64,000 nt of DNA, taken from NCBI GenBank assembly GCA_030847615.1, contig JAUMIR010000001.1, positions 85,733,501 to 85,797,500 on the forward strand, in the 5' to 3' direction. The notes beneath the pieces were generated by a model that was not told the DNA's origin, made no database searches, and saw only the letters and a list, made by a program, of their open reading frames with translations. The translations under genes were made by a program, and so were the position numbers. This document shows, in pieces, positions 22,459-34,800 of the stretch. Numbering within the stretch: position 1 is the first letter of the stretch; each line of letters starts with the position of its first letter. The DNA is from Gambelia wislizenii (Eukaryota; Chordata; Lepidosauria; Squamata; Crotaphytidae).

Positions 22459-24150
22459 TTTATCAATGCATCCTTCAGGGAGGGGTCTGTTCCACCCTGT
22501 CTGAAGGAAGCGGCAGTTAAGCGGCTCCTGAAAAAGCCTTCCCTGGACCCCTTGGACAGGAACAACTATAGGCCAGTCTCCTTGCTGCCTTTTCTAAGCA
22601 AGGTGATTGAGAGGGAGGTCGCTTCCCAACTCCAAGCTGTCTTGGATGAAACCAATTATCTAGATCCATTTCAAACTGGCTTTAGGATGGGATATGGAGT
22701 GGAGACTGCCATGGTTGCTCTGGCTGACGACCTCCGCTTGGGTTTCGACAGGGGTAGTGTGCCCCTGTTGGTGCTCTTGGACCTCTCAGCGGCCTTTGAT
22801 ACAATAGATCATTCCATCCTCCTGGATTGCCTGAGGGGTTAGGAATTGGAGGTACTGCTTTGCAGTGTTTCTGTTCCTTCCTCTCGGGCAGATCCCAGAG
22901 GGTGAGGCTCAGGGACAGTTGCTCTACCAGAATAGAGCTTATCTGTGGCGTTCCTCAGGGTGCCATCCTGTCCCCGATGCTATTTAACATGTAAATGAAG
23001 CCGCTGGGAGAGATCATTCGGAGGCGTGGAATGTGGTGTCATCAGTATGCTGATGACACCCAGATATACTTCTCCATGTCTCGGTCATCAGCTTCGACTT
23101 AAGATGGCGTCTCTCCTCTCAATGATTGTCTTAAACCAGTAATGGACTGGATGAGGAAAAACAAATTGAGACTGAATCCAGACAAAATGGAGGTACTAAC
23201 AGTAATAGGCCCGAAACCAGGTCTGGGAATACAACTTCCAATCCTGGATGGAACTACACTCTCCTCCAAGGACTGTGTTTGCAGTCTGGGGGTGCTCCTG
23301 GACCTGACGCTCCAGATGTCTAATCAGGTAAATGCGACGGTCAGGAGTGCCTGTTACCAACTTTGGCTGATACCCCAGCTGCACTCTTTCCTGGAAACCA
23401 GGGACCTCGAAACTGTGGTACATGCACTGGTAACCTCTCGTCTGGATTTCTGTAATGCGCTCTACATGGGGCTACCCTTGTGCTCGACTTGGAAACTTCA
23501 ACTAGTCCAGAACATGGCAGCCAGGTTGATTTCTGGTGTTTCCAGAAGAGAGCATATAACACCTGTGCTAAAAGCTCTCCACTGGCTGCCTATTCGTTTC
23601 CGGGCACAGTACAAGGTGTTGGTTATGACCTTTAAAGCCCTACATGGCTTGGGTCCAACTTATCTCTGGGACCGCCTCCTTCCATACCGCGCACTTTGGT
23701 CCTCTGGGAGGAATCTGTTACAGCCTATGAAAACAAGGCTGTCGGTGACCTCCCAGAAGGCCTTCTCTGCTGCCGCTCCCAAATTATGGAATGGCCTGCC
23801 GGATGAGATCCATCTTATTACCACCTTAGACAGCTTTAAAAAAGCTGTCAAGACGGATCTTTTCCAGCAGGCCTTTCCTGAATAACTATCCCGGCCCAAG
23901 ACTCGGCTGTCCTTTCTGAGCTGCAATCGGATTTTTTTTTTAACTATTGTATGTTTTAATTTCCCCCCCTAATTTATATATTTCTATTATTGTATGTTTT
24001 TAATCTTTTATAATTTAATATTATTTTAAGGGGTGGGTGGGTTAGGGTACTGTGACTATGGAGTTTTTATATTGTAAGCCACCCCGATTGCATTGCAGAG
24101 GGGCGGGATAGAAATAAAATTTTATTATTATATTTATTATTATTATTATC

Positions 24151-25490
24151 TCCCCACTGCAGCCCCCTACCACCACTCCTCAAAACTGGCTCTGGAGGGC
24201 TGGGAAGCTCTCTGGAGCTGGTTTTTGGTTAGTACAGAGAACTGTGGGAGGGAGGGAGGCAACAAACATTTCTCTCCAAGTGTCAATTAGATTTAGGCCA
24301 GAACCTCACTGTCATTAGAGTTAGACCAGAATATTTTTTCTTTTAGAAAAATACTCAATTTTTCCACATTGTAGAAAATAGTTTTTTCATGTTTTATTAT
24401 ATAAAACAAATATAATGCGTTTTATATTTTAGGAAAACAGTAGTTTCTCTACTGAGATTTGCATCATTTGTTCTTCAGTTAGTTTTGGTGATTAAAATGT
24501 CCTTTGCTGTTATCACTGAATGGATCCTTCTACCTGTCGAACAAATAAAATTGCCCCAATGCTTCATTAACATGCCTGGCACTGTGCTGGCTTGGCAACA
24601 GCATGCTCTACTATTGCCAAAGGGTATAGGGCATGGAAGTTCAGGAAGCTTTGCATCATATTTGTAAGAGTTGAGTCAGGAACGTATGACCTTCTGAGAG
24701 GACCTTGATTCTAAAGCATCCTAAAGAATCTCCCCGCCTTTTATTGTAACAATGCTGAACAGACAGAAGCAAAAGGCAGCACAGGCATTATTTTTAAAAT
24801 CATCATCATCGTTATTTCTATTACATCTTGAAGCAGAATTAGTGAGTCTTTCTGGGGGCAGATTTCCCCCTCAACCCCACCATGGGCCCAATGATACCAG
24901 GGGACATGATTATTCCCCTGATGTCATCGGGTCTCCAGCTGAAGCACTGGTGAAAGCTTTTCCAACTGGAACTTCAGATGGAGACTCAGCCCCACTTCTT
25001 CATCTTTCCTGAACAGGAGCAATGTACACTCAATGACTGCTTCTGGGAACTGGCTGATTTCTCACCTTGGAACTCGAGACAGTTTTTGGAAACACTAGTG
25101 TGCACACTGCACTCCACCAGAAAAATCCATTGCACAGGCTCAAAGAACAAATCCCAGCTGAGTATATAGCTTCCTTCATTTTTCCTCCCCACTTTCCTAT
25201 GTAGGTAAAGTAGAAGAGGAGGAAAGAGCATTCGTCCACCCCTTCTAGAAGCCAGCTGAGTCCATGCTTAAAGACCTAACCAACTCTTGTACCTACTAAC
25301 TAAATGCATGGCCCACATGGTCCCTGCAGAGTGAACATCTAGGAATTCTCTGTTACCTCTGATGAGTGATTGTGGACAACAGTGAGAATTCATCTCCCTA
25401 CTAGCCAGTGAGAGGCAACATAACCTGGAGAGGGGATGGTGTTACCCAAAGAGCTCTTGGAAATTTCAAGAAAATGTTGAGTTTCTAATA
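24151..25490. other. No gene seen; contains a 60-bp segment shared with the RTE-like LINE
   Basis: Non-coding apart from the short homology at 25094-25157 described separately. Open frames are below 90 codons and lack domains. Confidence 0.45.
25094..25157 (+). repeat. Fragment similar to the 5' UTR of the RTE-like LINE
   Basis: About 60 bases match 33397-33459 with few differences (shared core ctccaccagaaaaatccatt, then gcacaggctc). The flanks do not match. It may be a relic of another copy of that LINE or of a small repeat captured by it. Confidence 0.5.
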
Positions 25491-26369
25491 TGTTGGGGAA
25501 ATTAGCAGCAACTTGACCTTAGCAATAGGAAAGGGGGCAACAGAGAGGGGATCTTTATGCCAACTATACCCCTACTAACTCTGAACAGACGCACATAAAT
25601 GCAAAATGAAAAATTAACAATATTTATTAAAGACATACAAATGATAACACCAATCACACACACATTTATACATTCACACAAGACCACTAGGAATGGAAGA
25701 AGAGAGGTTGCCAGAGGGATAGATAGATAGGGAGATTTCTGGGGTGATACAACACCTGTTTTGTAGTCTGAAGTCATTGAGCAAACCGGCAGTGTGGATG
25801 GATGAATCTGGCGTGGCTAACACATAGAGAGACATAGTGTCCCCAAGCAGAGGCTCTATGTGCAATGAGGCATTATTTGTGGCTGGTATTTATACCAAAA
25901 ATATGCCCTGAAGTTTCATGGGTTGAAACAGTAGCTCTAAAGATTGCACAATGTGTTCCAGGAAAGCTCCTGGTCTTGACAATAGGTGTCCGAAGTTGCT
26001 AATGCATTGCAAACTGCCTTAAATGTCTTGATGATTGGATTCACAAAGCTTGAGCTGCCTCTTTTGCTGGTGAGGTGATTAGGGAAGGGAAGCTTGAAAC
26101 CCTAAAACAAAGGAATACTATATCTGCTTAATGGAATCATTGTCTGTCACTTGGGTGTGTGGTGGAGGCAATGTCCTTTTGACCTCATATTTTCTCATAT
26201 CTTGGAATTTGTCAGTAGTTCTTCCTTTGGGCGATGCATGGCTTTCACTGTGTGCCTTTGTAGGATTTTTCATTCCTCTTCCCAGTAGAAGACCACATTA
26301 ATAAGCCAAATTATTAATAAACCAATTTTGGGGGTTTCTGGAGGTAGGGGCTCATTAGGGGCACTAACA
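25491..26369 (-). repeat. LTR-like repeat, minus orientation
   Basis: On the minus strand it starts TGTTAGTGCC at 26369 and ends CCCCAACA at 25491, the TGTT...AACA form of an LTR, 879 bp long. An AATAAA lies about 130 bp before the end (near 25625). The part around 25660-25720 resembles the LTR at 5022 (a row of cattcacac units, then gagagaggttgccagaggga against gcagaaaggttggatagagg). No coding region is attached. Confidence 0.5.
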
Positions 26370-28985
26370 ATAGTGTGTGGAGAGGGAACCTTTATGGGCC
26401 CATGGACTCGAAGCTGCCTATTCCCAACTTAGAGGATTTTGCTGAAATTCAACTTTGGTACATTTTCTTGGCCTATTAAAATCAAAGTGCTAATGTGAAA
26501 AAGCATCCATCCTCTCTTGCTTCGTAATATATTTGACTGACATTGAACCATCTTGTAAGCTGTATATGCTAACACTAATTACTGTATATTTAAAAGTATA
26601 AAAAATGAAAGCTAATTGGTTTTTTTAGTAACTACATTTGGTCAAAGTATCTCTCCATGTTGATTTGTGCACACAAATAATCACCTGATTTCTCATAAAT
26701 GATAGTGCAATTCTGTACCTGCCTACCAAAAAGTAAAGCCCACTAAGTTCAATGAGATGACCTTTCTCCTAGCTGACTGGCTTCAGCCTTAATTATTGTA
26801 CTCGTTTCAGAGAACTTGGTTCAGAGTGAGACATTGTAACACTCTTTGTAAAGGTGATCCTTGTGGAAGAAGAAATATATGACTTGGTGCAACCATGCCA
26901 AATAGGTACTAAATCTTGCATTGCATTTGCATGACAGCAGCAGACAAAAGGTGGGACAATGGAAGCAGCACCCATCAATGTGGGTTTTGCCTGTCAGGCA
27001 GAGGTTACTTTTTCCACACCCCTTGTGACACTCTGTAAAAATAGGTAGCACCCTTTCCTGATGCGGTGCCTTCCGTGATCAATAGTCAAGGATGATGAGA
27101 GTTGTCCAAAAGAACTGGAGGGAATCTCAGGATGGGATTGGCTGTATGACCATTAGAACAAAACCTTAGAAACTTTCAGATGAATGTGTCAGTGGACTCA
27201 GTTGTCAAGCTTTGTGCCTTAGATGAAATGTAATCTGGTGTTGTCTGACTCATACATGCTAGCCATGATTCATTCCAAATTTATTAAACGGATATGCATA
27301 TCTGAACCTGCCCTGGTCAAGTCCTATGTCAATGAATGATTGACCCTTTGTGATGTATGCTCATCAATGTGGAATTTAATTTCTTAAAAACATGCACTTC
27401 CTTAATCCTAAGGAGCAAGGAAATGGCTCATATGATATATAGAACCCCTTCCAGCTTTGCACCTAAATGTTTATGCAGTAAAAAGCATTTGGGTTTACAA
27501 ATGCATTGTGGAATAAGTATTCTGCATTTTACTGATCTTAGCAATTCTGCACAATCCAAAAAAAGAGCTTCTGTAGTTGGACCTCTTGATGTGACTGGAG
27601 CCGTCAATCAACATAGCTCTGATGATAAATCATACATAACAAGCTTTCCAAACTGCCTCTACTATCAACACGGCATTCTTCAATTATGTAGGAAGAGCAA
27701 GAACAGATGAAGAATAAAGGCCTTGATCCCAGCAGGCCAAAAAGAAAAGAATGACCTGTGACTGTAATAAGAATGTCTTGTCTGATCCTGTTACTACTTT
27801 ATAAACTCAGCTGGTTCTACATTCCAGATATTTCCTCTTTATCAGGAAAGGCACACTGCTAATTCACATTTTAGGAGGCAAATTATCTTGCTTCCTTTGG
27901 AGCAAATAAGTACTGGCAAATACCTTAAAGTTGGCTACTAGAGATGCAAATATGTAATTTACACAGTGAAATATTTCAAGGAGCCATGGGTAACTGTGCA
28001 AGTTCACTGTTGTTCCCATATGTTCACAAAGATCATCTGCCTTTCATAATTTATGCCATTTTCAATTATAAAAAGTAATTTTCATGCAGTAAAGATAATT
28101 GCTGAGGAAAGTATGATTCAGCAATGCAATGTATAAATGTATGCAATGGAGGTTCTGCTCCAATGGAGGAAGGCTTATATGTGAAGCCTTCCTTCTGAAC
28201 CTCTTTTGGAGATAAGGTTCAACACTCTGGAAAGCTCCTTTAAAATCTGGATTAAAACCCAGTGTGGATTCACTACCCTAGACATGGAAGCCACCAGCTG
28301 CTATTCTGTAAATCACTATCTCTCAGCTTGACCTTCAGAACTCTGTGACATCAGTTCAGGTCCAAACTAGATGTGGCAGTAAATACATTTTGACTTTCAA
28401 TGTGGATATTTCAAAGTAGTTTATGAGGGTGGGTGACAATTACTGGAATCAAGGGATGATTTAATTCATTTGAAGCTGCTTTTTGCCTTGGAAGGAAATC
28501 TCACATTAGTACCTAAGGGAGATTCTTCCAAATGAAGGTTTTACCATGCAATCAATTCTGCCACAGTCATGGAATTTTACAGGAGATCCAAAGTAATTAT
28601 TTTTAATTTGTAGCCCTCTCATGTTTTCCCAAACTATAAGTAGTTTTTCATACCACAAAAAATATTTTGAAGAGGGGAGGATGGAAGAACTTCCCATTGG
28701 CAGCCTGGTAATATGGGAGCACTCTGTCTCAAATACACCTAGCATTTCCTTACAATGCAAATAGCAGCTTTGGAGGAGCAATTATCATCGAGAGTACAGG
28801 AGAGGAAGAAAGGGATCTGATCTCTCTTCTCCAACTGCAGTGATTCCAATAATTATCAGCCACTCCCAACAGCTGTTACTTACAGTTTGAAGAAGGGTGC
28901 ATTACATGCAAAGAAGCATCTAAATTCTTGTCCATTTTTGGAGTAATTTTTGGATTGTTTCATTAGCAAGGGCTTTATTTGTGTG
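26370..28985. other. No gene or clear repeat seen
   Basis: 2.6 kb of AT-rich unique-looking sequence. Six-frame translation gives only frames up to 117 codons (27357-27710) without recognisable motifs, and I see no terminal or tandem repeats. Confidence 0.5.
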
Positions 28986-29774
28986 TCCAGGCAGGATGTC
29001 CCTCCTCCCCCCATGCACAAAAGAGTCAGACACAGTATAGATTGAAACATATTGGCAATAATGGCCACAACTTTATTGATGACAGCTGCAGTGGGTTGGA
29101 TCAAACACATGTGTTCGGATCCTGACATTGACCAACCCGCTTGCTGGTTGATGAATCCATTATTGGCCCACCTGCTGACAAGTACCACCTGGGAAGGGGG
29201 AGAGTATGGGCAGACCCCTGGATGCCTGCCAACAACCTCATTCTTCCCCATCCCACCACCAAAGGGAGGGGCGTCCAACATTTGCATGCCCCGAGCTGGC
29301 ATATCTACCTGGCCCACTCCCTGCCCCTTTGCATTATCTTCCCTGGGGGTCTCCGTGACCTTGACCTAGACCATGAACTTGATGGAGACCCCCCCCAATA
29401 CCCATGACCATGAGTTTTAAGAGGCAACTCATCACCACCAATAAAGGTGGGCCAATGCTGGCCCGTCTTTCGCCAACCTGCCACAGTTGCCACCAACAAG
29501 GTGAAACTGGGCCCCTTCTACCTGAAAGCAATATCCACAGTTATTTGACACAGCAGTCCTGCCCTGACTGAAACCCCAGTCTAAATGTTGTGGATGGTCA
29601 ACTCCAACTGGATATAGGCAGCAAAGGCCCTGGAATGCCATCTGCCCAAGCACTGGATAGTCTCTACAGGAAGACCATTCGATGCAGCCATGGTGGCTGC
29701 CCCGATCCTGAATGAATGTCCACCAAACTCAGCTGCAGGTAACCTAACTGCCTCAGTGCCACCCTGAAGACACT

Positions 29775-29950
29775 GATGAACTGCCCGGAGCCCTCAGCTG
29801 CTTCTGCTGCCATCCTCAGCTCCTTGGAGCCCTCAGCCACTGCTGCTGCTGCCTTCAGATCACCAGAGCCATCAGCCACCATCATCTTCAGCTCCCCAGA
29901 GCCCTCCGCTGCTGCAGCCACTGCCTTCAGTTCCCTGGAGCCTTCCATCC
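29775..29950 (-). repeat. 33-39-bp coding minisatellite, about five units
   Basis: On the minus strand the units translate to EGSRELKAVAAAA, EGSGELKMMVA, DGSGDLKAAAAVA, EGSKELRMAAEAA and EGSGQF. The array begins at the first ATG after the TATA box, so it would form the N-terminus of the encoded protein. Confidence 0.75.
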
Positions 29951-30005
29951 ATTCTTCTATCTTCGGCTCGTGGACAGCCTCTGCCTGCTCAGTGAGGTGG
30001 CCGGG

Positions 30006-30170
30006 TATTTATACCCGACTGCCAGACCAGAGTGAAGCCTGCAGACAGCACAAGCCTCCTTCCCCTCCCAGCCAATCAGTTTTAACCTGAGGCTCACACC
30101 TGATTGGCTGGTTGATGAGCCTCCCCAGCCAATCAGGACAAAGCAAGCTTTGTCCCAATTGGCTAGTGCT
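30006..30170 (-). promoter_or_regulatory. CCAAT-box cluster and TATA box of the DIRS-like unit
   Basis: Four CCAAT/ATTGG sites at 30070-30078, 30101-30109, 30127-30135 and 30155-30164 in alternating orientation form two palindromes (30069-30110 and 30127-30164). TATAAATA lies at 30013-30006 on the minus strand, about 60 bp before the start codon at 29948. This spacing fits an RNA polymerase II promoter reading leftwards, with NF-Y as the usual CCAAT binder. Confidence 0.6.
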
Positions 30171-30329
30171 CCGCTTTCCTACAGCCCCCTGGGAGCCTGC
30201 CGAGGAAAGACGCAGCAAGCATGGCAGCGGCCATGCATTCCCCCTCAGCTCACCCAAAAGGGGAGAGATATGCCAGGTCCCCCACCGAGACCTCAACCAA
30301 ACTGCCGGGTAAGTCTGGCAGTTCCCTTT

Positions 30330-31071
30330 CTTTTTAAAAAATGTTTTAACAAACACAATCTAATTTGCAGTCAGAATCAAAGTAATAAATATTCAAATAA
30401 TACCTTTGAAAAAAAGAAAAAAGAACAAGAAAACAAAGAAAAGGGAAAAAGAGAAAAGAAAGAATAAGAAAAAGAAGCAAAAGAGAAAAAGGGAAAAAAA
30501 AACCATATAATTAAAACACAATAGGGCTCTTATCCCACCCCATCCTAACTGTAATGTATGGGAAAATAAGAATTAAAGAAACACATATGTATTCTACAAT
30601 TACGGATCCCTGTATTAAAATTATTAGTAACCATAACCACAAATTATTACATCATTAAAGTTTTTATTGTTCAAAAAGTCCATAAATGGTTTGCAATCTT
30701 TCACAATGAGTGCATCTACACTATAGAAACAATGCAGTTTCACACCACTTTAAGTGCTCTAATGCCATCTTATAGAATCCTGGAATTTGTAGCTTTACAA
30801 GGTCTTTAGGCTTCTCTGCCAAAGTGTGCTGGTGCCTCACAAACCTACAAATTCCAGCATTCTGTGGAATTGAGCCAAGGCAGTTAAAGTGGTGTCAAAC
30901 TACATTATTTCTACAGTGTAGGTGCACCTGACGTCTTCAATCGGCTTATTCTTTAAAACTCACATTAGTTTGGTAATTTGGGCTAACTTAACAAACCTTA
31001 GCAATCCATTTTTCTGTTGTCGTACTTCAGTCTTTTTCCATGTTTCAGAAAACAATATTCTTGCTGCTGTT

Positions 31072-31109
<38 letters not shown>

Positions 31110-31115
31110 GTTATG
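30330..31115 (-). repeat. L1 LINE 3' remnant, split by a MITE
   Basis: T-rich left edge (minus-strand poly-A side) at 30332. At about 31070-30960 the minus strand reads TAARILFSETWKKTEV, the usual L1 ORF2 C-terminal segment. A (TA)n run at 31074-31103 lies in it and a MITE occupies 30711-30930. 5'-truncated and inactive. Confidence 0.6.
30711..30930. mobile_element. Palindromic hAT-like MITE inside L1
   Basis: The left end tgcatctacactatagaaac pairs with the right end (reverse complement tgcacctacactgtagaaat). The inner text cagtttcacaccactttaa pairs with ttaaagtggtgtcaaactac. Same family type as 7626 and 60766. Confidence 0.75.
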
Positions 31116-31850
31116 GCTCCTGCTTCTTCCATTTTTTCTAACCTGATACCTATCTGCTGCTCTCCTTCTCTTGCTCCTTATGGAACTGTTACTCAATTGC
31201 TCCAAAAGTTGCTACTTTTCATTATTCTCCTCTGCAGCCCTTTTCATCTTCTTGCTCTCACCAAAACCTGGCTTCCTGCCCATGATATTGCTACTTCAGC
31301 TGCCTTCTTCTTTGGAGGAATCTCCTTTTCTCATACAGGTTGCCATGAGGGTAAGTGTGGGGTGGGGCTGGGTCTGCTATTATCTAGCTCAGTGATGTCA
31401 AAACTCTTGTTTTCTATAATTTTTTTTCCCAGTCTTCAATTCCTAGAAGCCCCAGCAACCTTGGCCCATGAGCAGGGATTCTGGGGTGCCGTTTACACAA
31501 TGAAAATGTTCCGGGAAGAATTCGTGTCGAACCCCGGTTGTTTACACGTACATGGTGTCAGACATGTGTTTTTCAGAAGGGGGGGCACCATTTGTCTCTC
31601 GATCCATGGGACTTTCAATCCCGTGGGTTGTGCCAGTTTTTAAAAAGGTCACTGGAGGATTCGGAAAATCAGAAATGTAAACAGCCTGTGACAAGATATT
31701 ACGGACACAGGAGATGACCGGAAATTGTCCTGACCATGGTCGGGCTCTGGCCAGTAAGTGGGAGGTCTACCTGCCCCTTTTCTTACCAGCCCAAAATTTG
31801 AAGATACATCTCCATTGTTCTCCTGGCTGTTTACCTGTGCAGTTTAAGCG

Positions 31851-34800
31851 ATGGATGCTGAAACTGCACCTTGCCCCAGGAAAGGCGGCCATGGGATCTC
31901 CTGGTCCTACAATGAGACCATAGACCTTTTGGCGATATGGGGCAAGGAAAAGGTGCAGGAGCAGCTGAGGGGGTCCCATAGAAATATTGATCTTTTTGAA
32001 AAAATTGCTGCTGAAATGAAAACCAAAGGGCATGAACACACCGCCGAGGAGTGCAGGATGAAGATGAAACTGATGTGTAAAAACAACCACAACTCTAAAA
32101 GTGGCAACAATGCGGCCACCATGCCCTTTTATAAAGAACTCCATGCCATTCTCCTCTCCATTGACGCCCCCTTGTCGTGGGAGAGAGGCTTGCGTACCCT
32201 AATGACGTTTTGAGCTATGCTGGCAGTGGCATAATAGCCACCGGTAGGGTCTCCCATGCCAGACAGGTCAAAACCGAAGGGTCTGACAAAGAGCGTCAAA
32301 GGGCAGGATGGGCTCTCTAGCCTTATGGCAACCGTCCTAGGAGAAGGAAAACTCTAATCCCAAACCCGGGCAGATGGTGCTCGTCCAACCCTGTAAGGTC
32401 AACCATCTAAGAGAAGGAAACTCTAATCAAACCTACGGCCCGAGGACCTCGCTGCCACGTCCATGCTTGCAAGGCCACGGCAGATGAATCTCTGGTTTAA
32501 AGGGTGAGGCCAGTTCTTTTTTTTTTTTTTAAATAATTTTTATTAGAAATTATCTTACACCATTAAATCCTAAAACAACACAAAACATCACATTCCCATA
32601 TCCACCAATCGCCATACATTCACATATTCCAAATTTACATATACCCCTCTCCCTCCCCACCCCCCCATCCCCTTAATTACCCACATTTACTCTCACCCAT
32701 TAAACACCCTACATTTACTCTCTTTCTCTTCCATTCTGTATCTCTAAAACTTCCTTTTTTTCCCCTTCTATTCCATTTTGGTTTTTTCCCATACTTCGCT
32801 ACCCCCTTCAGAAATTCCCTTTCTTTATTCTTTCTGTTTTCTGTTACTTTTGCCATTTATAATTTCATTTTATTTGTTTATTCCTTAAACTGATTCTTCT
32901 ATATCTATTTTTGCCTCTTCTCCGCATCTTTCTTTCAAGAGTGGGTTTAGAATCACCCAGGCTTCCAAATCTTTAAATGTTTTTTTGTCATCTAGCATAA
33001 TTGTTAGTCTTTCCATCTCATACATATCTTTGAGTTTTAATACCCATTCCTCTATCAGTGGTATTTTCTGAGTCTTCCAATATTTTGCGTAGACTATTCT
33101 TGCGGCTGAGAACATATACAATAAAACTTTCCAATACTTTTTTTGTACTTGTGCATCTATTTTTTCTAGCATATTTAATAAATATATCTCTGGGTCACAC
33201 GGAAAGTCTGCATCTAATAATTTTGTGATTATTTGGTGGATTTTCTTCCAATATTTCTGTATTTTCTCACATTTCCACCAGCTGTGATAGTATGTCCCAA
33301 TGGCTTTCTGACACTTCCAACACTGATTTTTCATGTTTTTATAAATTTTGGCTAACCTCTCCGGTGTTAGGTGATTTAAAGGGTGAGGCCAGTTCTGTGC
33401 ACGCTGCGCTCCACCAGAAAAATCCATTGCACAGGCTCGAAGGACAAATCCATTTCCAAAAAAGCCCTGTAGCGACTGGCGAGGGACGAAACCGGCAGGT
33501 GTAAAGATGCACTGGAAGCCGCAGCCCCAACCCTGCATGCAGGCGGTTCAGGACATTGGTCGCTCAAGCCTGACCCGGGAGATGACAGTCTTGTTCGGCA
33601 GCATTCTGAACGACCAAGCAGCCTTTTTTAAGGAGAGCACTGCTTGCTCCATATGGAGAGGGGCCTAGAAAAGGTGGCCTAAAGAAAGCTCATCCCCAAC
33701 TACCTGGTTGGCTAGCCGCGGCCAACGGGAATCTTCTGATGCGGTCAAACCAAGGCAAAGAAACAAAGGCACACACCGGCCTCCAAAGGTGTAAATAAAC
33801 TGACACTTGCATGCTGGAACATCAGAACCATGCAAGACTCTGAAGATAGTGGACGGCCTGAGCGTCGTTCTGCCCTAATAGCCCTTGAACTATCACGGCT
33901 TAATATTGACATCGCTGCTCTTAGTGAAGTTCGCTTCCATGAGGAAGGCAGCCTTAAAGAACATGGCGCCGGCTACACACTTTACTGGTCTGGCAAACCC
34001 AAAACCGAAAAACATCTTTCAGGAGTAGGCTTCATGATTAAAAACTCCATTGCCTCCAAACTCGAAACCTTGGCAACAGGACACTCTGATCGCATTATTT
34101 CCCTACGCCTCCCACATGTTGTTCTCTTTAGTGTATATGCCCCAACTATGCAAGCCGACCCTGTAGAGAAAGACAAATTCTACACAGACCTACGCCAACT
34201 CATACAAAAAGTCCCTGTAGAAGATAAAATTATTATACTTGGTGACTTCAATGCCAGAGTAGGAAAGAATTCCGAAGCCTGGAAAGGTGTCTTAGGCAAG
34301 CATGGTGTTGGAAATTGCAATGATAACGGACGCCTCCTGCTAGAGTTCTGTGCAGAACAACAGCTGACTATTACAAACACAATCTTTCAGCAGAAAGATA
34401 GCTTGAAGACAACCTGGATGCATCCCCGATCCAAACATTGGCACCTCATTGACTACGTTCTAGTCCGTCAGAGAGACATTCGTGATGTCCGTCATACCCG
34501 AGTGATGCCCAGTGCAGAATGCCAAACAGATCATCGCCTCGTCAGATGTAAACTAAATCTTCATCTTAAGTTCAAACCTAAGAGGGGTGGCATCTTAAAG
34601 AAGAGGCTCCAAGTCAACAATCTTCAACAAGCTACCATGAGAGACAACTTCCAGGCAAACCTACAAACGAAACTTGAAGACCATCCTACAGATCCTTCTC
34701 CTACAGTGCTTTGGCAACATATCAAAAACAGTATCCTCCAGTCTGCAGAAGAATCCCTCGGGTTCTCCCACAAGAAAAATCAAGACTGGTTTGATGAAAA

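Larger units (their letters stand above)
19361..22459 (-). mobile_element. CR1 LINE, 5'-truncated with a terminal foldback
   Basis: Inserted into the L2 at the point where the L2 reads gggatatta / tcaatgcatcc. A short duplication (ttatc at 19356-19360 and 22460-22464) flanks it. The 3' end on the minus strand is the CR1 terminal repeat (three atcatagaa-type units) rather than poly-A, as in other CR1s. The 5' end at 22388 joins an inverted duplicate of the element's own first 70 bases. About 3.0 kb of the usual 4.5 kb remain, so ORF1 is lost, but the ORF2 frame is unbroken, which indicates recent insertion. Confidence 0.92.
18592..24150 (+). pseudogene. 5'-truncated L2 LINE, split by a CR1 insertion
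   Basis: Left part 18592-19360 and right part 22460-24150 align end to end with the intact L2 at 41976-45270. The left part starts inside the endonuclease region (FLVKMEL equivalent) and covers the linker. The right part covers the reverse transcriptase (fingers NNYRPVSLLPFLSKVIE, palm DLSAAFDTIDHSILLD, then QYADDTQIYFSM) and the C-terminal region ending KTDLFQQAFPE. An in-frame TAA at 22991-22993 and frame breaks (for example near 22840) make it inactive. The 3' end has the gcagaggggcgggata block and an ATT repeat at about 24120-24150. L2 elements copy themselves by target-primed reverse transcription; this copy cannot encode the enzyme. Confidence 0.9.
29050..30320 (-). mobile_element. Internally deleted DIRS-like retroelement unit
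   Basis: Read on the minus strand it is a small transcription unit: CCAAT boxes (30164-30070), a TATA box (30013-30006), a start codon at 29948 opening a repetitive frame, then at about 29730-29600 the end of a tyrosine recombinase (AAEFGGHSFRIGAATMAA, GLPVETIQCLGRWHSRAF, AAYIQLEL), and finally an AATAAA near 29075. The GHSFRIGAA segment holds the catalytic His-x-x-Arg and AAYIQ the likely nucleophilic Tyr of DIRS-type recombinases. The reverse transcriptase and RNase H are missing, and the recombinase is out of frame with the start, so the copy is a deletion derivative. Confidence 0.6.

Noticed and set aside
22362..22565. N-terminal extension of the CR1 protein to the upstream ATG at 22565
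   Set aside because: Those codons are the inverted duplicate and antisense L2, not CR1 sequence.
29664..29948. A 94-codon host gene with Ala/Glu repeats
   Set aside because: It follows the promoter of the DIRS-like unit and runs out of frame into the recombinase remnant, so it belongs to the mobile element.
30380..30500. Lys/Glu-rich coding region
   Set aside because: A-rich low-complexity DNA within an L1 3' region; translation is meaningless.
33339..33567. Small minus-strand protein sharing EPVQWIFLVE with 25.1 kb
   Set aside because: The similarity is DNA-level homology of a LINE 5' UTR segment. There is no start or domain support for a protein.
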